A program made the position numbers and the translations under genes. Under the pieces are notes generated by a model. That model saw only the letters and a program-made list of their open reading frames with translations. It was not told the DNA's origin and did not search any database. A stretch of 64,000 nucleotides of DNA from a bacterium D16-50 (GTDB lineage: Bacteria; Bacillota; Clostridia; Lachnospirales; Lachnospiraceae), in contig RAZA01000002.1 in the NCBI GenBank assembly GCA_003612485.1, forward strand, positions 186,001-250,000, written 5' to 3'. Of this stretch, positions 36,344-46,444 are shown one piece after another. The first letter of the stretch is position 1, and every line of letters starts with the position of its first letter.

Positions 36344-36399
36344 ATACAAGTTCTTGATTTATCTTATCTACTTACCGGACTTTTTTTGCAGACATAAGG

Positions 36400-36430
36400 A
36401 AAACTGCAGCTGTATCCCCTACGGCTGCAG
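36400..36430 (-). terminator. Intrinsic terminator of the LTA-synthase-like gene
   Basis: Minus-strand CTGCAGC (36430-36424) pairs with GCTGCAG (36410-36404), 13-nt loop, followed by TTTT, 56 nt after the stop. Confidence 0.65.
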
Positions 36431-36485
36431 TCCCAAAAATATGTCTTGTTTCATTCCCTCTCCGAAATAAGCCGGAAAACACCGC

Positions 36486-38687
36486 CTATTCTTCCGCAGG
36501 CAAGATCACGGCCTGCTCTATATCCTGATAATAGTTTTCCTGCAGCACATAGGCGCTGAACTGATAGCGGTTCTTCACCTCCTGCTTTTTCTCCTGCAGA
36601 TAGTCTTCCTTCTGCTCGTCGGGCACAAGGTCGTTCCCGTCCTGATCCTTCTTCCAGATCACATCGCTGCCCCGCTTATACTCGGCCATGTCCGTCACAT
36701 AGCTGCGATCGTTGAAAATTACCATACCCTCCTGATCGGAAAAAATGTCTCTTCCGGCATACATCCTTGCATCATAGTCGAAGCCGAACAGATTCAGCAG
36801 AGTAGGCAGCAGGTCCATGGCACCGCAGACCTTCTCCACATGAACCGGCTCTTCCTGCGCCATGGACGAATTCCACAGAACCAAGCTGTTCCGAAAGGTG
36901 TCCATGCCTTGGGAGAGGGACTTTCCGGCCAGCTCCTCGTACTCCGCCTCGGTCATTCCATAGGGATAATGGTCTGCGCTCAAGCAGATCACCGTGTTCT
37001 CCAGCTTGCCGGCCTCCTCCAGCTGGGCCAGCAGATATTCCAGCGCCTTGTCCAGCTCGATATGGCAGGCGATATAGGCCTGACCGTTCTCGGACATCTC
37101 CAGCCCCGCCACAGCGTCCTTATTCTTAAAGGACATGGCGTTTCCCCCGAAATTATAGTTCATATGTCCGGAAACCGTCATGTAATAGACATGGAACCTA
37201 TCCGCCCCCACATACTCCGGGATGGTGTGTATCATCATGTCCAGATCCGAGGCCGGCCATGAATTCGGATTGTCCATAGGGAAAATCTTGTCTCCCCATT
37301 CCTCCTCAGAAAGCCCCCCCAGCTTGCAGGCTTTGAAATCATACCCCAGATTGGGATGGCTCTCATGCCTTTCATAATAATCCAGCTTGCCGTTGTGATA
37401 TCCCCACGATGCCACATTCTCCTTGGCGAAGAACATCGGCAGAGTATATGCCATATCGTTCTGCGCGCTCTTTCTCATGCTGAACTGCCCGTCGGGAATC
37501 AGCGCCGTACAGTTCACATACTCTCCGTCGCTGGTGCTGGTCTGCCATAAAGGCACATAATAATTGTCAAAAATGAAGCCCGTATGGGTCAGACGGTACA
37601 AAGTGGGCGTAAGCTCCTCGTTGACGGCATAGGTGGAAAAGCCCTCGGCGGTAAGGAAAATCAGGTTGTAGCCCTCAAATTTTCCCGTATACTCATTGGA
37701 ATACACCGGCGCAAGCCCTTGTATGTACTCCGCCAGCCAGGCCTGCTTGTCGTTGTCCGCCAGACTGCGCAGCTTTTCAAAGTCCAAAGGAAACTGCTGA
37801 AGATGAGGCTTTTCCTCCTCAGGCTCCGGAGTTACCTCCGGCGGTGCCTGCTCATCCCCTATGGGATCACTGCCGGATTCGCCTATATTTTCCAGCGGCT
37901 TGTTCTCCCCAAGCTCCGCGGGCCTGCCGGACAGATTGTGCTCTAAAGATCCGGACTCCTGCTCCGTCCGGGCCTCCCCCGGATCCCCTCCCGCCAGCTC
38001 CGTGCCGGACGGACGGCCATGTCCCAGATCCCCCAGCCAGCTCATGGCCCTCCCCAGAGTATCCCTCTGAAAGGTAGGCAGCACGCCCATGGTTCTGGCT
38101 ACCGTGAGAGGATCATAAAACTCCGTATAATCCTCATAGTATTCCGCATCCATGCCCTTTCCCACTCCCATGACCACAAAGCTTGCTGCTGTCCCCAGCG
38201 CAATGATGACCAGAGTTCTCATCATATCCAAAAGAGCAAAATTCGGAAGTCTCCACCGGAATTTTCTAAACACCACCAGCATCAGTATCACCGGCAGCGC
38301 AAATGCCACAATGAAAGGCAGCGCCCCCAATATGCCGTCCAGAGCCTCCCTCCAGTAATTCGACAACGCATCGCCGCCCCCGCGGAACATAGCCTCCATC
38401 AAAAGCGGCTGTTTGAATATCCTCAGATATACCAGCTGCGCGCTGGTCCAGACTACCGGAAGCCAAAGCGCCAGCTGATACGCCGCCTTCTTCAGCCATC
38501 CCCTGAGCATGCCGATCAGCATGGTCTCCGCTCCCGTCCAGACCGTCACCAGCGCAACCGTATAAACAAGGTTGAATTCACTCCATCCAAAGCCTGCAAA
38601 ATGGTACGCTATCTCCAGATACAACAATAATCCCGCCAAACTACTCCACAATATCAGCATGTATATCACATCCTCATCTTTGGTCAT
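36486..38687 (-). CDS. LTA synthase-like sulfatase-domain membrane protein
   Basis: 733 aa. Five or so N-terminal membrane helices (to about residue 180) are followed by a ~100-residue Pro/Glu-rich linker and an extracellular alkaline-phosphatase-fold domain. Domain motifs are NLIFLTAEGFSTYAVNEELT, the nucleophile region QTSTSDGEYVNCT, SGHMNYNF and the late metal site LSADHYPYG. Such proteins transfer glycerol-phosphate or phosphoethanolamine groups to envelope polymers; which one is not clear. The start is uncertain: an ATG nine codons later is possible. An extended -10 promoter lies at 38744. Confidence 0.88.
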   Translation of the reverse strand: MTKDEDVIYMLILWSSLAGLLLYLEIAYHFAGFGWSEFNLVYTVALVTVWTGAETMLIGMLRGWLKKAAYQLALWLPVVWTSAQLVYLRIFKQPLLMEAMFRGGGDALSNYWREALDGILGALPFIVAFALPVILMLVVFRKFRWRLPNFALLDMMRTLVIIALGTAASFVVMGVGKGMDAEYYEDYTEFYDPLTVARTMGVLPTFQRDTLGRAMSWLGDLGHGRPSGTELAGGDPGEARTEQESGSLEHNLSGRPAELGENKPLENIGESGSDPIGDEQAPPEVTPEPEEEKPHLQQFPLDFEKLRSLADNDKQAWLAEYIQGLAPVYSNEYTGKFEGYNLIFLTAEGFSTYAVNEELTPTLYRLTHTGFIFDNYYVPLWQTSTSDGEYVNCTALIPDGQFSMRKSAQNDMAYTLPMFFAKENVASWGYHNGKLDYYERHESHPNLGYDFKACKLGGLSEEEWGDKIFPMDNPNSWPASDLDMMIHTIPEYVGADRFHVYYMTVSGHMNYNFGGNAMSFKNKDAVAGLEMSENGQAYIACHIELDKALEYLLAQLEEAGKLENTVICLSADHYPYGMTEAEYEELAGKSLSQGMDTFRNSLVLWNSSMAQEEPVHVEKVCGAMDLLPTLLNLFGFDYDARMYAGRDIFSDQEGMVIFNDRSYVTDMAEYKRGSDVIWKKDQDGNDLVPDEQKEDYLQEKKQEVKNRYQFSAYVLQENYYQDIEQAVILPAEE

Positions 38688-38743
38688 TCAATACTGTCCG
38701 CAAGTTTTCCGCTCCCATCATCGAAGCTCTTCCTCACCTCAGT

Positions 38744-38749
38744 ATTATA
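38744..38749 (-). promoter_or_regulatory. Extended -10 promoter of the LTA-synthase-like gene
   Basis: Minus-strand TGATATAAT: a perfect TATAAT with upstream TG. The -35 region 17 nt away (AGTGCA) is poor, which is normal for extended -10 promoters. Confidence 0.55.
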
Positions 38750-38956
38750 TCACTTCCAAAATATATTGCACTAAGAAAATCCTATATTTTTCATTAAAAA
38801 TTATTTATTTGTGCATCAGATTTGTGTATAAAATGCATCGAAATCAAATCACGGATTCCAAAGAACATCCCTCCCCAGAGAATGCGAAGATTTCCGCATT
38901 CCCTGACAGGGAGGGATCCTGGCTCTGCTATTCACCCAGACACATGCAGCCGCAGC

Positions 38957-39919
38957 TTACTCTTCTACTGTGGACAGAATCAGACTCATGTTTCCGCTGA
39001 TTCTCAGCTCACCGTACCCGGCAGGGACAATGAAATGATCTCCCTTGCCCAGAGGGGAACCGTCTATCTGCCCCTCTCCTTCCAGCACGGATGCGGCAAG
39101 GAAAGGATATTTCTGGTCAATGACCGCCTCTTTGTTTACCGTCAGCTTGAAAATATCGTATTTCTCGCAGGAATAGATCTGGTTCAGCACGTTCTCAGGC
39201 AGCCCGCAGGTGGACACCACATTGGGCTGCTCCTCCCCGTCCACCGTGATCACGTCCAGACTCTTTTGGATATGAAGCTCTCTCTTCTTCCCATTGGCCT
39301 GAACCCTGTCATAGTCATAAAGCCTATATGTGATATCGCTGTTCTGCTGGGTCTCCAGAATCAGTGTGTGAGCCTTGATGGCATGTACCGTACCGGGCTC
39401 TATCTGGATAAAATCCCCCTTTTTGATGGGGATCTCCCGGATCAGCTCCTTCCACCTTCCCTCTTCCACCATCCGGGAAAGCTCCTCCCTAGAGCGGGCA
39501 TTGTGTCCCGCCACCAGAGTGCCGTTCTCGGCGCAGTCCATAATATACCAGCACTCTGTCTTTCCCAGACTGCCGTTCTCGTTCTTCTGCGCATAATCGT
39601 CATCCGGATGCACCTGAATGCTCAGATCATCCTGCGCATCAATGATTTTGGTCAGCAGGGGGTAACGGTCATACTGGAGATTGCCGAAAAGCTCCGGATG
39701 CCCGCTCCAAAGCTCCGACAGCTTCTTTCCGTCATAAGCGCCGCCCCGGACGGTTCCGTCTCCATTGGGATGGGCGGAAATTCCCCAGCACTCACCGATG
39801 TCGCTGCCCTCCACCCCATAGCCGAATTCCTCCCCCAGTCTGGAGCCTCCCCAGATATTGTGGGAACACACGGGATCCAAAAAAATCACTTCTCTTGCAT
39901 TGTTCACATGATTGTCCAT
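38957..39919 (-). CDS. manA: Class I mannose-6-phosphate isomerase
   Basis: 320 aa from the ATG at 39919, with AAGGAGG at 8 nt; the longer frame is leader. Short type I cupin isomerase. It has FLDPVCSHNIWGGSRLGEEF, the zinc ligands of SIQVHPDDDYA, KTECWYIMDCAENG and EPGTVHAIKAHTLILE, and it interconverts mannose-6-phosphate and fructose-6-phosphate. It lies 90 nt after a fructokinase-like ROK gene, which also feeds fructose-6-phosphate, so the two make a small hexose-entry operon from the promoter at 40927. Confidence 0.95.
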   Translation of the reverse strand: MDNHVNNAREVIFLDPVCSHNIWGGSRLGEEFGYGVEGSDIGECWGISAHPNGDGTVRGGAYDGKKLSELWSGHPELFGNLQYDRYPLLTKIIDAQDDLSIQVHPDDDYAQKNENGSLGKTECWYIMDCAENGTLVAGHNARSREELSRMVEEGRWKELIREIPIKKGDFIQIEPGTVHAIKAHTLILETQQNSDITYRLYDYDRVQANGKKRELHIQKSLDVITVDGEEQPNVVSTCGLPENVLNQIYSCEKYDIFKLTVNKEAVIDQKYPFLAASVLEGEGQIDGSPLGKGDHFIVPAGYGELRISGNMSLILSTVEE

Positions 39920-40009
39920 CTCCGAATCCTCCTTCACGGAGCCCTTCTTTTTCTTTGAGCTCCCTCTTTTTATGCTCTGAGTCCTGCCCAAAGCAGCCGA
40001 CTCTAGGCT

Positions 40010-40882
40010 CTAGCCCAGCGCGTCAAGCCCCAATTTGATGGCTCCCATGATTCCCGGATCCTCCCCAAGGGCAGGCGGCACGATGTACTCCTCCATGGAA
40101 TTTAATATCATATCATGGGGAATATAGCCGTTGAGCATGTTCTTGGCCTCTCTTCTCACCATGTCGAACAGCTTTTCCTGATGCATGACACCGCCCCAGA
40201 GAATGATCTTCTGAGGAGAGTATGCAAGCACATAGTTGGCAATGGCCTGTCCGATGTAGAACGCCTCCAGCTCCCATACCTCGTCGCGGTCCGCCAGCTC
40301 CACGCCCTTCTTTCCCCAGCGGCCTGAGACGGCGGTTCCGGACGCCAGCCCTTCCATGCAGTTTTTGTGATAGGGACAGCAGCTAACGTATTCATCCTCC
40401 GGATGGCGTCCCAGCAGCATATGTCCCGCCTCCGGATGAACCAGCCCGTGGAGCAGGCCGCCGTTGACATAGACACCCACCCCCACGCCGGTGCCTACCG
40501 TGATGTAGATGGCGCTCTCGGCACCCTTGGCCGCGCCCCAGGTCACCTCCCCCAGAACGGCGCCGTTTACGTCCGTATCGAAGCCCACCGGCACATTCAG
40601 CGCATTTTTCAGCATTCCTACCACATCGCAGTATTCCCATCCCTTCTTGGGAGTCTTGGTGATATATCCATAGGTTTTGGAATCCTTGTTCAGATCCAGC
40701 GGACCGAAGCATCCCACTCCCAAAGCCTGTATGTCCCGCCCCTTAAAGTAATCGATCAAATCCCGAAATGTCTCTTCCGGCTGTCTGGTGGGGAAGGAAA
40801 CCCTGTCCATGACTTTTCCGCTCTCGTCCCCTACGGCGCATACCATTTTGGTGCCGCCGGCCTCGATTCCTCCAATTAACAT
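40010..40882 (-). CDS. ROK family fructokinase-like sugar kinase
   Basis: 290 aa. It begins MLIGGIEAGGTKMVCAVGDE, with the ATP phosphate loop, and has GFDTDVNGAVLGEVTWGA, the catalytic Asp region, and YITVGTGVGVGVYVNGG. The zinc site is HPEAGHMLLGRHPEDEY followed by CCPYHKNCMEG. This pattern is close to GmuE/ScrK-type ROK fructokinases (short, about 290 aa). It phosphorylates fructose, or possibly mannose, at O6. First gene of the two-gene unit with manA. Confidence 0.92.
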   Translation of the reverse strand: MLIGGIEAGGTKMVCAVGDESGKVMDRVSFPTRQPEETFRDLIDYFKGRDIQALGVGCFGPLDLNKDSKTYGYITKTPKKGWEYCDVVGMLKNALNVPVGFDTDVNGAVLGEVTWGAAKGAESAIYITVGTGVGVGVYVNGGLLHGLVHPEAGHMLLGRHPEDEYVSCCPYHKNCMEGLASGTAVSGRWGKKGVELADRDEVWELEAFYIGQAIANYVLAYSPQKIILWGGVMHQEKLFDMVRREAKNMLNGYIPHDMILNSMEEYIVPPALGEDPGIMGAIKLGLDALG

Positions 40883-40926
40883 TCCCGCTCCTCCTTGTCA
40901 AATGATATTCTGACCTGAATAAGCCC

Positions 40927-40955
40927 ATTATACACTAAACTGCGGCCAATGTCCA
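40927..40955 (-). promoter_or_regulatory. Promoter of the fructokinase-manA operon
   Basis: Minus-strand TGGACA (40955-40950), 17-nt spacer, TATAAT (40932-40927). Confidence 0.75.
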
Positions 40956-41045
40956 CCTATTTGCCGCCCCGAAAGCAGCCGTTGCAGACAAGAAGCAGGA
41001 TTGGTTTCGCCCCTCCCAAATCGGTCTGCACAAAACTCTGCCCGC

Positions 41046-41080
41046 AAAAAAGGACTGCCGCATTACATCCGATGCAGCAG
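41046..41080 (-). terminator. Intrinsic terminator of fucI
   Basis: Minus-strand CTGCTGCAT / ATGCGGCAG (41080-41055), nine pairs with one G-U and an 8-nt loop, followed by TCCTTTTTT. Confidence 0.8.
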
Positions 41081-41113
41081 CCCCGCAAATCAGTCTCCCG
41101 GCCTTGTGCCGGC

Positions 41114-42907
41114 TTATTTATACATAGGTCCGAATGCCGCGCAAGCCCTATAGTCCTGCCCTTCCTTGTCCATGCCGAAGGCGTTCCATGCGGCGGGACG
41201 GAAGATCCTGTCCTCCTCCACGTTATGCATGCTCACGGGTATGCGGAGCATGGAGCACATGGTAATCAGATCCGCGCCGATATGGCCATAGCTGATGGCG
41301 CCATGGTTTGCGCCCCAGTTGTTCATCACGTCATAGGCGGTGGCAAAGGCTCCCTTGCCCGTGGTTCTGGGCGCGAACCAAGTGCAGGGCCATGTATAGT
41401 CTGTACGCTTCCACAATACGTCCGTCACCTGATCAGGCAGCTTGATGGTCCAGCCTTCTGCGATCTGCAGCACGGGACCAAGGCCCTTCACCAGATTCAG
41501 CCGGATCATGGTCACCGGCATCTGGGCCTCCGTCACGAAGCGGGAAGAGAACCCGCCTCCCCTGAAGTAGCCAAAGTCGGCCTCGTTCCAGGTGGTGGCA
41601 TCCATGATAGCCTTCTGGTCTGCCTCCGTCACCTCGTACCAGGGCTTCATCACTCCGTTGCCCTCCGCGTCCTTAGCCTGACCGTTGGCGTCCAGACAAG
41701 CCGCGCCGGAATTGATCAGGTGTATGAATCCACCTGCCTGCTTTGCAGCGCCCTCCAGCTCATAGCCCGTGGCCTTGCGCACCGCTTCAGGGCTCCAATA
41801 TGTACGCACATCCGCAAAAATCTGGGCCCTATTGGTCAAAAGCTTCATGAAAAGCATGCCCAGACCGTTCAGCACATCATTTTCCGTAGCCAGAATATAG
41901 GGCTCTCTTGCCCCGTTCCAGTCGAAGGAAGTGTTCAGCATGGCCTCAGGGAAATCACAGTTGGGATAGAAATCCGTCCACTGCCTCTGTCCCTGAAAAC
42001 CGGCGGCGATGGCGTTGTGTCCTACCATCTCTTCTTCTCTTCCTTCCGGCAGATTGGGATTTCCGTTCATCAGATCCTTGATGATGCACATCATCTTCAC
42101 CACGAACTCCCAGTCCTTGTCCTTCTGCTCTCTGGTCTTCTGTACCGCCTCGGGATTCTTGTCGAAGCCTTCCTTGCAGTTTTCCTTCACCCACCCAAGG
42201 GCTTTCTGGTATTCCTTCTCGTCGTAAATGCCCTCGGTCATGCGGCGTATGATCTCCACCTCGTCAACGGACTCCACCCGCATGCCCAGATATTCCTCGA
42301 TGAAAGCGGGATCGATGATGGAGCCGCCGATGCCCATGCAGATAGAACCGATCTGCAGGTAGGATTTGCCCCTCATAGTGGCCACTGCCACCGCCGCCCT
42401 GCCGAAGCGCAGCAGCTTCTCCTTCACGTCCTCAGGAATGGAAGCGTCGTCCGCCTCCTGCACGTCATGACCGTAGATGCCGAAAGCCGGAAGCCCCTTC
42501 TGGGCATGGGTGGCCAGCACGGATGCCAGATACACCGCGCCGGGACGCTCCGTTCCGTTGAAGCCCCACACGCCCTTTATGGTCTTAGGCTCCATGTCCA
42601 TAGTCTCCGCGCCGTAGCACCAGCAGGGCGTCACGGTCAGCGTGATATCCACTCCCGCCTTGCGGAACTTGTCCGCGCAGGCAGCAGCCTCCCCCACCCG
42701 TCCGATGGTGGTGTCCGCGATAACCACCTGCACCGGCTCCCCGTTGGAATAGCGCAGATTCTCCGTAAAGAGCGCCGCCGCCGCTTTGGCCATGTTCATG
42801 GTCTGCTCCTCCAGAGACTCCCGCACCTTCAGGAATCCGCGCCTGCCGTCGATGGTGGGGCGGATTCCGATCACGGGATAATCCCCCACAAGTCTGTTCA
42901 CTGCCAT
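41114..42907 (-). CDS. fucI: L-fucose isomerase
   Basis: 597 aa, full length. It starts [20 protein letters not shown] and includes [13 protein letters not shown], the metal and catalytic segments [33 protein letters not shown] and [15 protein letters not shown]. It converts L-fucose to L-fuculose (and D-arabinose to D-ribulose) with Mn2+. No fucK, fucA, fucP or regulator lies next to it. It has its own promoter and terminator, so it is a lone metabolic gene, probably fed by host-glycan fucose with the rest of the pathway elsewhere. Confidence 0.97.
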   Translation of the reverse strand: MAVNRLVGDYPVIGIRPTIDGRRGFLKVRESLEEQTMNMAKAAAALFTENLRYSNGEPVQVVIADTTIGRVGEAAACADKFRKAGVDITLTVTPCWCYGAETMDMEPKTIKGVWGFNGTERPGAVYLASVLATHAQKGLPAFGIYGHDVQEADDASIPEDVKEKLLRFGRAAVAVATMRGKSYLQIGSICMGIGGSIIDPAFIEEYLGMRVESVDEVEIIRRMTEGIYDEKEYQKALGWVKENCKEGFDKNPEAVQKTREQKDKDWEFVVKMMCIIKDLMNGNPNLPEGREEEMVGHNAIAAGFQGQRQWTDFYPNCDFPEAMLNTSFDWNGAREPYILATENDVLNGLGMLFMKLLTNRAQIFADVRTYWSPEAVRKATGYELEGAAKQAGGFIHLINSGAACLDANGQAKDAEGNGVMKPWYEVTEADQKAIMDATTWNEADFGYFRGGGFSSRFVTEAQMPVTMIRLNLVKGLGPVLQIAEGWTIKLPDQVTDVLWKRTDYTWPCTWFAPRTTGKGAFATAYDVMNNWGANHGAISYGHIGADLITMCSMLRIPVSMHNVEEDRIFRPAAWNAFGMDKEGQDYRACAAFGPMYK

Positions 42908-43001
42908 ATACCTACCTCCTATACGGGCATGTGCATATTCCGGTCATCGCCTGCGACTTCCGGCATGGGGACCCCTGATCCCTGATGCCCCTAATGAGAA
43001 C

Positions 43002-43031
43002 ATTATACCACATCTCCCGGACAAACTGCAA
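43002..43031 (-). promoter_or_regulatory. fucI promoter with extended -10
   Basis: Minus-strand TTGCAG (43031-43026), 18-nt spacer, TGGTATAAT with TATAAT at 43007-43002. Confidence 0.7.
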
Positions 43032-43089
43032 TCAAATAAAAGGGATTTCATGCCGCATAAAAACAACTGTACTGCCTATATTGTCCATA

Positions 43090-45633
43090 TCACAGCTTCG
43101 CTGCTTCAGCTTTCCCGCCAAGCTGCCAAATGGTGGTCACTTTGAACAGATCCCCGTCCACCTCCACTTCGAGCCGCCCGCCCTGCAGCTCCGTGAAGCT
43201 TTTTGCGATGGCCAGCCCAAGGCCGCTGCCCTCGGTGTTTCGGGCACAGTCCCCCCTGACAAACCGTTCCGTCAGATCCGACGCCTCCACCGTGATCTCC
43301 TGAGCGGAAATGTTCTTCATGGTAATGACCACAGTATCATTGAGCAGGAATCCGTTCACATAGACTCTGGTTCCCTCCAGCGCGTATTTCGCGATATTTC
43401 CAAAGAGGTTCTCATATATACGATAGGTCTTCTGGCTGTCCAGAGGCAGAACCACCCGCTCCTCCGTGAGATTCATCCTCACGTCCAGCCCGGATTCTCC
43501 GATCTTGTCGGACATCTCAAAGGCCACCTGCTTCACCAGATTCATGACGTCTACGTCCATGATGTTCAGTGTCACATTATCCGAGTTTGCCTTGCTGAAC
43601 TCAAACAGATCCTCAATAAGACTTTTCAGGCGCAGGGACTTCCTATCCAGAGTGGCAAGGTATTCTTTGCTTTGCTCAGGGGTTATGTTTTCGTCCTTCA
43701 GCAGATTCACATACGTGATGATCGCAGTCAAAGGTGTCTTTAAGTCATGGGACATATTGGTGATCAGCTCCACCTTCATCTTCTGGCTCCGAAACTCCGT
43801 GTCCACGGCCTTCTTCAGCCCGTCCTGAATCTTGAACAGCTGCTCCCGAAAAGGTTCAAAAACCCCCAGATCCTCATTGATGGACACGTTCAGATTCCCC
43901 TCCGCGATCTCGTCCACCGCTTCCAGAAGAATGCCGTATTTCTTCTGCAGATCGCTGACATACTTCCTCAATATGAAATACAGCACAACGGAATAGGCCA
44001 AGGTAAGGGCAAGTCCCCCGAACCACAGCAGGCTGATCATGAAAAGAATGACCCCGTTCGCCACCAGCACTTTGATAATGGTCACATGGACATTCCGGGT
44101 CAGATCCACATGGCTCAGCTTTTGGTAAATGCTCTTGAATTTCCCCTTCATATAGGGGAAGAATCTATAGATCAGGCTTCGCTGCCTGATGTATTCCCTA
44201 ACCCCCAGCTCCCTCAGCGCTCTGGCACAGACGCCCACATACCACCAGAAGAAGAAAAACAAGGCCAGCACCACAAGATTGAAGGCATCCACCAGAAACT
44301 CCGCTTCCACCTCATCGACGGATATATACTGCCGCAGCGCCTTCTGGGCCCTTCCGCCGGCCACTCCAGCAATCATTTTCACAATGAGACCGCCAAAGGA
44401 AAAAACCGTGCAGCCCAGCAGAAACACCGTTTCTAAGGAACGCCTGCACAGCCTATCCTCCCGCCATGGTCTGGTGGTGCCAAGAGCGGGCAGGAAAAGT
44501 CCAACCAACCCGATACCAAGCATACAGATCGTCAGAATCATGCCCACCCCTGCATCCAGATACGCCAAAGTGGATACGGTGTTTCTCCCATAGTAGTAGG
44601 TATAGAAATCAGCGCTTGTTCCCGAACCGGCCACATATAAGGACACCTCTCCCCAGAGCCCGCTCTTTTCGATCATTTCCCAAGCGGCTCTGGACATCCC
44701 CAAGGTCACGGTACAGTTAGCGGGAAGACGGATCCCCCCATACTTGCCGTACAAGTCCATGTCCTGTGCCACACGGCTCTGAAGCCCTTCCTCCCGGATC
44801 GCCCAATTGGCAAATTTTCTGATCCTGCTCTCATTGCCGCCGCAAATCTCATCCCCTACAGTCACGTTTCCGGCGTCATCGAAGAGAAAGCTGACCTGAA
44901 AGTACTGATCCTCAAGAGGGCGGTCCAGATCCTCCGCAGACATATTCGTCACGCATTTTCCCGTGACATTATCCGTAATAATATAGTCGTAATAGCTGTT
45001 GAGTATCTGGAAACTATCGTCAAGATTCCGGAAATAATTCTCCAGCCCCCCCAGCTCAGCCTGAAGCCCTCTGCACTCCTCCAGATTCAGCGCGTACTGC
45101 TGCCCCTCTGCGGGCTCCGTAGGATGTTCCTGATTCCTAGAATCCGGCCTCTCTTCCCCGTTCGCGGTATCGCTCACATCCTCGGAGCCCTCATTACTCA
45201 TAAAGTCTGCATTCCCCACCTCCTCAGAGTATTCATGCTCCTCCAGATAAGCCAAACACTCCTGAAGCTGATCCTTATCCAGAATCCACCTATATTCCTC
45301 CTCCACATCCAGATAGACGTCCGCATAGTCAAGCTGTTCCTCATGCTGGGAATTTATAAGATCCCTATACAATAGGTAGCAGCTCTGGTACAGCCATGAA
45401 ATATTGCCGGAGGCTTCCACCGGGCTTTCCATATACCTTTCCGCATTGGTCCGGAACACCCCGTAAAAGCAGCTGAAGACAAAGGCCGAGAATAGGCTTA
45501 CGGCCATTCCCCACACAATCCATGGTTTTTTTTCATACAATCGGAAAATACCCCCCCTAGTCTTCTTATCGGCAGAATCCACCTCCTGCGCATTTGCCTC
45601 CTCTGTCCCCTTTCCCTTTCTGAAAATACCCAT
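43090..45633 (-). CDS. Sensor histidine kinase with large extracellular and multi-helix membrane region
   Basis: About 847 aa from the ATG at 45633 (GGGGAG upstream). One helix near residues 37-57 leads to a ~300-residue extracellular domain with an acidic insert, then about five more helices (residues ~357-555). After that come a HAMP-like linker, the H-box TNMSHDLKTPLTAIITYVNL (His about 629), an N-box NLFGNIAKYALEG and a G-box EGSGLGLAIAKSF. It should autophosphorylate on sensing an unknown signal and pass the phosphate to the response regulator encoded just upstream. Members of this layout occur in Lachnospiraceae near envelope genes, but the ligand is unknown. Confidence 0.9.
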   Translation of the reverse strand: MGIFRKGKGTEEANAQEVDSADKKTRGGIFRLYEKKPWIVWGMAVSLFSAFVFSCFYGVFRTNAERYMESPVEASGNISWLYQSCYLLYRDLINSQHEEQLDYADVYLDVEEEYRWILDKDQLQECLAYLEEHEYSEEVGNADFMSNEGSEDVSDTANGEERPDSRNQEHPTEPAEGQQYALNLEECRGLQAELGGLENYFRNLDDSFQILNSYYDYIITDNVTGKCVTNMSAEDLDRPLEDQYFQVSFLFDDAGNVTVGDEICGGNESRIRKFANWAIREEGLQSRVAQDMDLYGKYGGIRLPANCTVTLGMSRAAWEMIEKSGLWGEVSLYVAGSGTSADFYTYYYGRNTVSTLAYLDAGVGMILTICMLGIGLVGLFLPALGTTRPWREDRLCRRSLETVFLLGCTVFSFGGLIVKMIAGVAGGRAQKALRQYISVDEVEAEFLVDAFNLVVLALFFFFWWYVGVCARALRELGVREYIRQRSLIYRFFPYMKGKFKSIYQKLSHVDLTRNVHVTIIKVLVANGVILFMISLLWFGGLALTLAYSVVLYFILRKYVSDLQKKYGILLEAVDEIAEGNLNVSINEDLGVFEPFREQLFKIQDGLKKAVDTEFRSQKMKVELITNMSHDLKTPLTAIITYVNLLKDENITPEQSKEYLATLDRKSLRLKSLIEDLFEFSKANSDNVTLNIMDVDVMNLVKQVAFEMSDKIGESGLDVRMNLTEERVVLPLDSQKTYRIYENLFGNIAKYALEGTRVYVNGFLLNDTVVITMKNISAQEITVEASDLTERFVRGDCARNTEGSGLGLAIAKSFTELQGGRLEVEVDGDLFKVTTIWQLGGKAEAAKL

Positions 45634-45664
45634 CTCAGTCTCCCCCTTCAAGACTTACTGCCCG

Positions 45665-45715
45665 CATCCTCTGATTCGTCACATCCCCTGATTCGGCGCA
45701 TCCCCTGCAGGATGT
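45665..45715 (-). repeat. Three 17-bp imperfect tandem repeats between the response regulator and kinase genes
   Basis: Units CATCCTCTGATTCGTCA (45665), CATCCCCTGATTCGGCG (45682) and CATCCCCTGCAGGATGT (45699), given as plus strand. They fill the gap before the kinase start and probably lie in the transcript. Function unknown. Confidence 0.6.
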
Positions 45716-45733
45716 AATCCTGAGGGATTTTCG

Positions 45734-46444
45734 TCACTGCTTATCGATTTTGTATCCCACACCCCATACCACCTTCAAATACTTGGGATTCTTGGGGTCT
45801 ATTTCAATCTTCTCCCTGATATTGCGCACATGCACCATAATGGTATCCGTATTGATGGCCTTCTCGTTCCAGACACGTTCGTAAATCTCGTCTGCGGAAA
45901 AGACTCTGCCCGGATTCTTTATAAGCAGCTGCACGATCTTGAACTCCATGGGAGTGAGCTTCACAGGTTCCCCGTCCACAGTCACCTCTACCGCATCCTC
46001 GTTCAGCTCCAGTCCTCCGATGGTATAGATATGATCCCTGCCGCCCTCCTCGTTCAGTGCGGAAAGATATTTGGAATACCTGCGCAGATGGGAATTCACT
46101 CTGGCCAACAGCTCCAGCGGAGTGAACGGCTTCGTCACATAATCGTCCGCCCCCATGTTCAGCCCCATGATCTTGTCCACCTCCTCGGACTTAGCCGACA
46201 GCATGATCACCGGGAACTCATAATTCATGGAGCGCAGCTTCATCAGCATGGTCACGCCGTCCATCACCGGCATCATGATATCCACTATGGCAAGATGCAC
46301 CGGCTGCTGTTCTACTATCTTCAGGCCCTCCGCCCCGTTTGCAGCCTGAAACACCTCATACCCCTGATTCTTCAAATAGATCTCTACGCCTGCCCTGATT
46401 TCCTTGTCGTCTTCAACCACCAGAATGCTATACTTCTGTTCCAT
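45734..46444 (-). CDS. OmpR/PhoB-family response regulator
   Basis: 236 aa. The receiver domain has acidic residues in VVEDDKE, phosphoacceptor Asp55 in AIVDIMMPVMDG and Lys in VTKPFTPLELL. The C-terminal winged helix has KLTPMEFKIVQLLIKNPGRV and VWGVGYKID. It is the partner of the histidine kinase encoded about 100 nt downstream. No target operon is evident in the window. The spacing and the 17-bp repeats between the genes may reduce kinase translation relative to the regulator. Confidence 0.95.
   Translation of the reverse strand: MEQKYSILVVEDDKEIRAGVEIYLKNQGYEVFQAANGAEGLKIVEQQPVHLAIVDIMMPVMDGVTMLMKLRSMNYEFPVIMLSAKSEEVDKIMGLNMGADDYVTKPFTPLELLARVNSHLRRYSKYLSALNEEGGRDHIYTIGGLELNEDAVEVTVDGEPVKLTPMEFKIVQLLIKNPGRVFSADEIYERVWNEKAINTDTIMVHVRNIREKIEIDPKNPKYLKVVWGVGYKIDKQ

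Noticed and set aside
36152..36485. T-box or leucine leader peptide before leuC
   Set aside because: No T-box core sequence and no leucine-codon run found in the leader.
38822..39958. 378-codon plus-strand frame opposite manA
   Set aside because: Shadow of manA; composition and sequence resemble no protein family.
40949..42985. 678-codon open frame on the plus strand opposite fucI
   Set aside because: Antisense shadow of a full-length, well-matched L-fucose isomerase in GC-biased codons; no recognisable protein.
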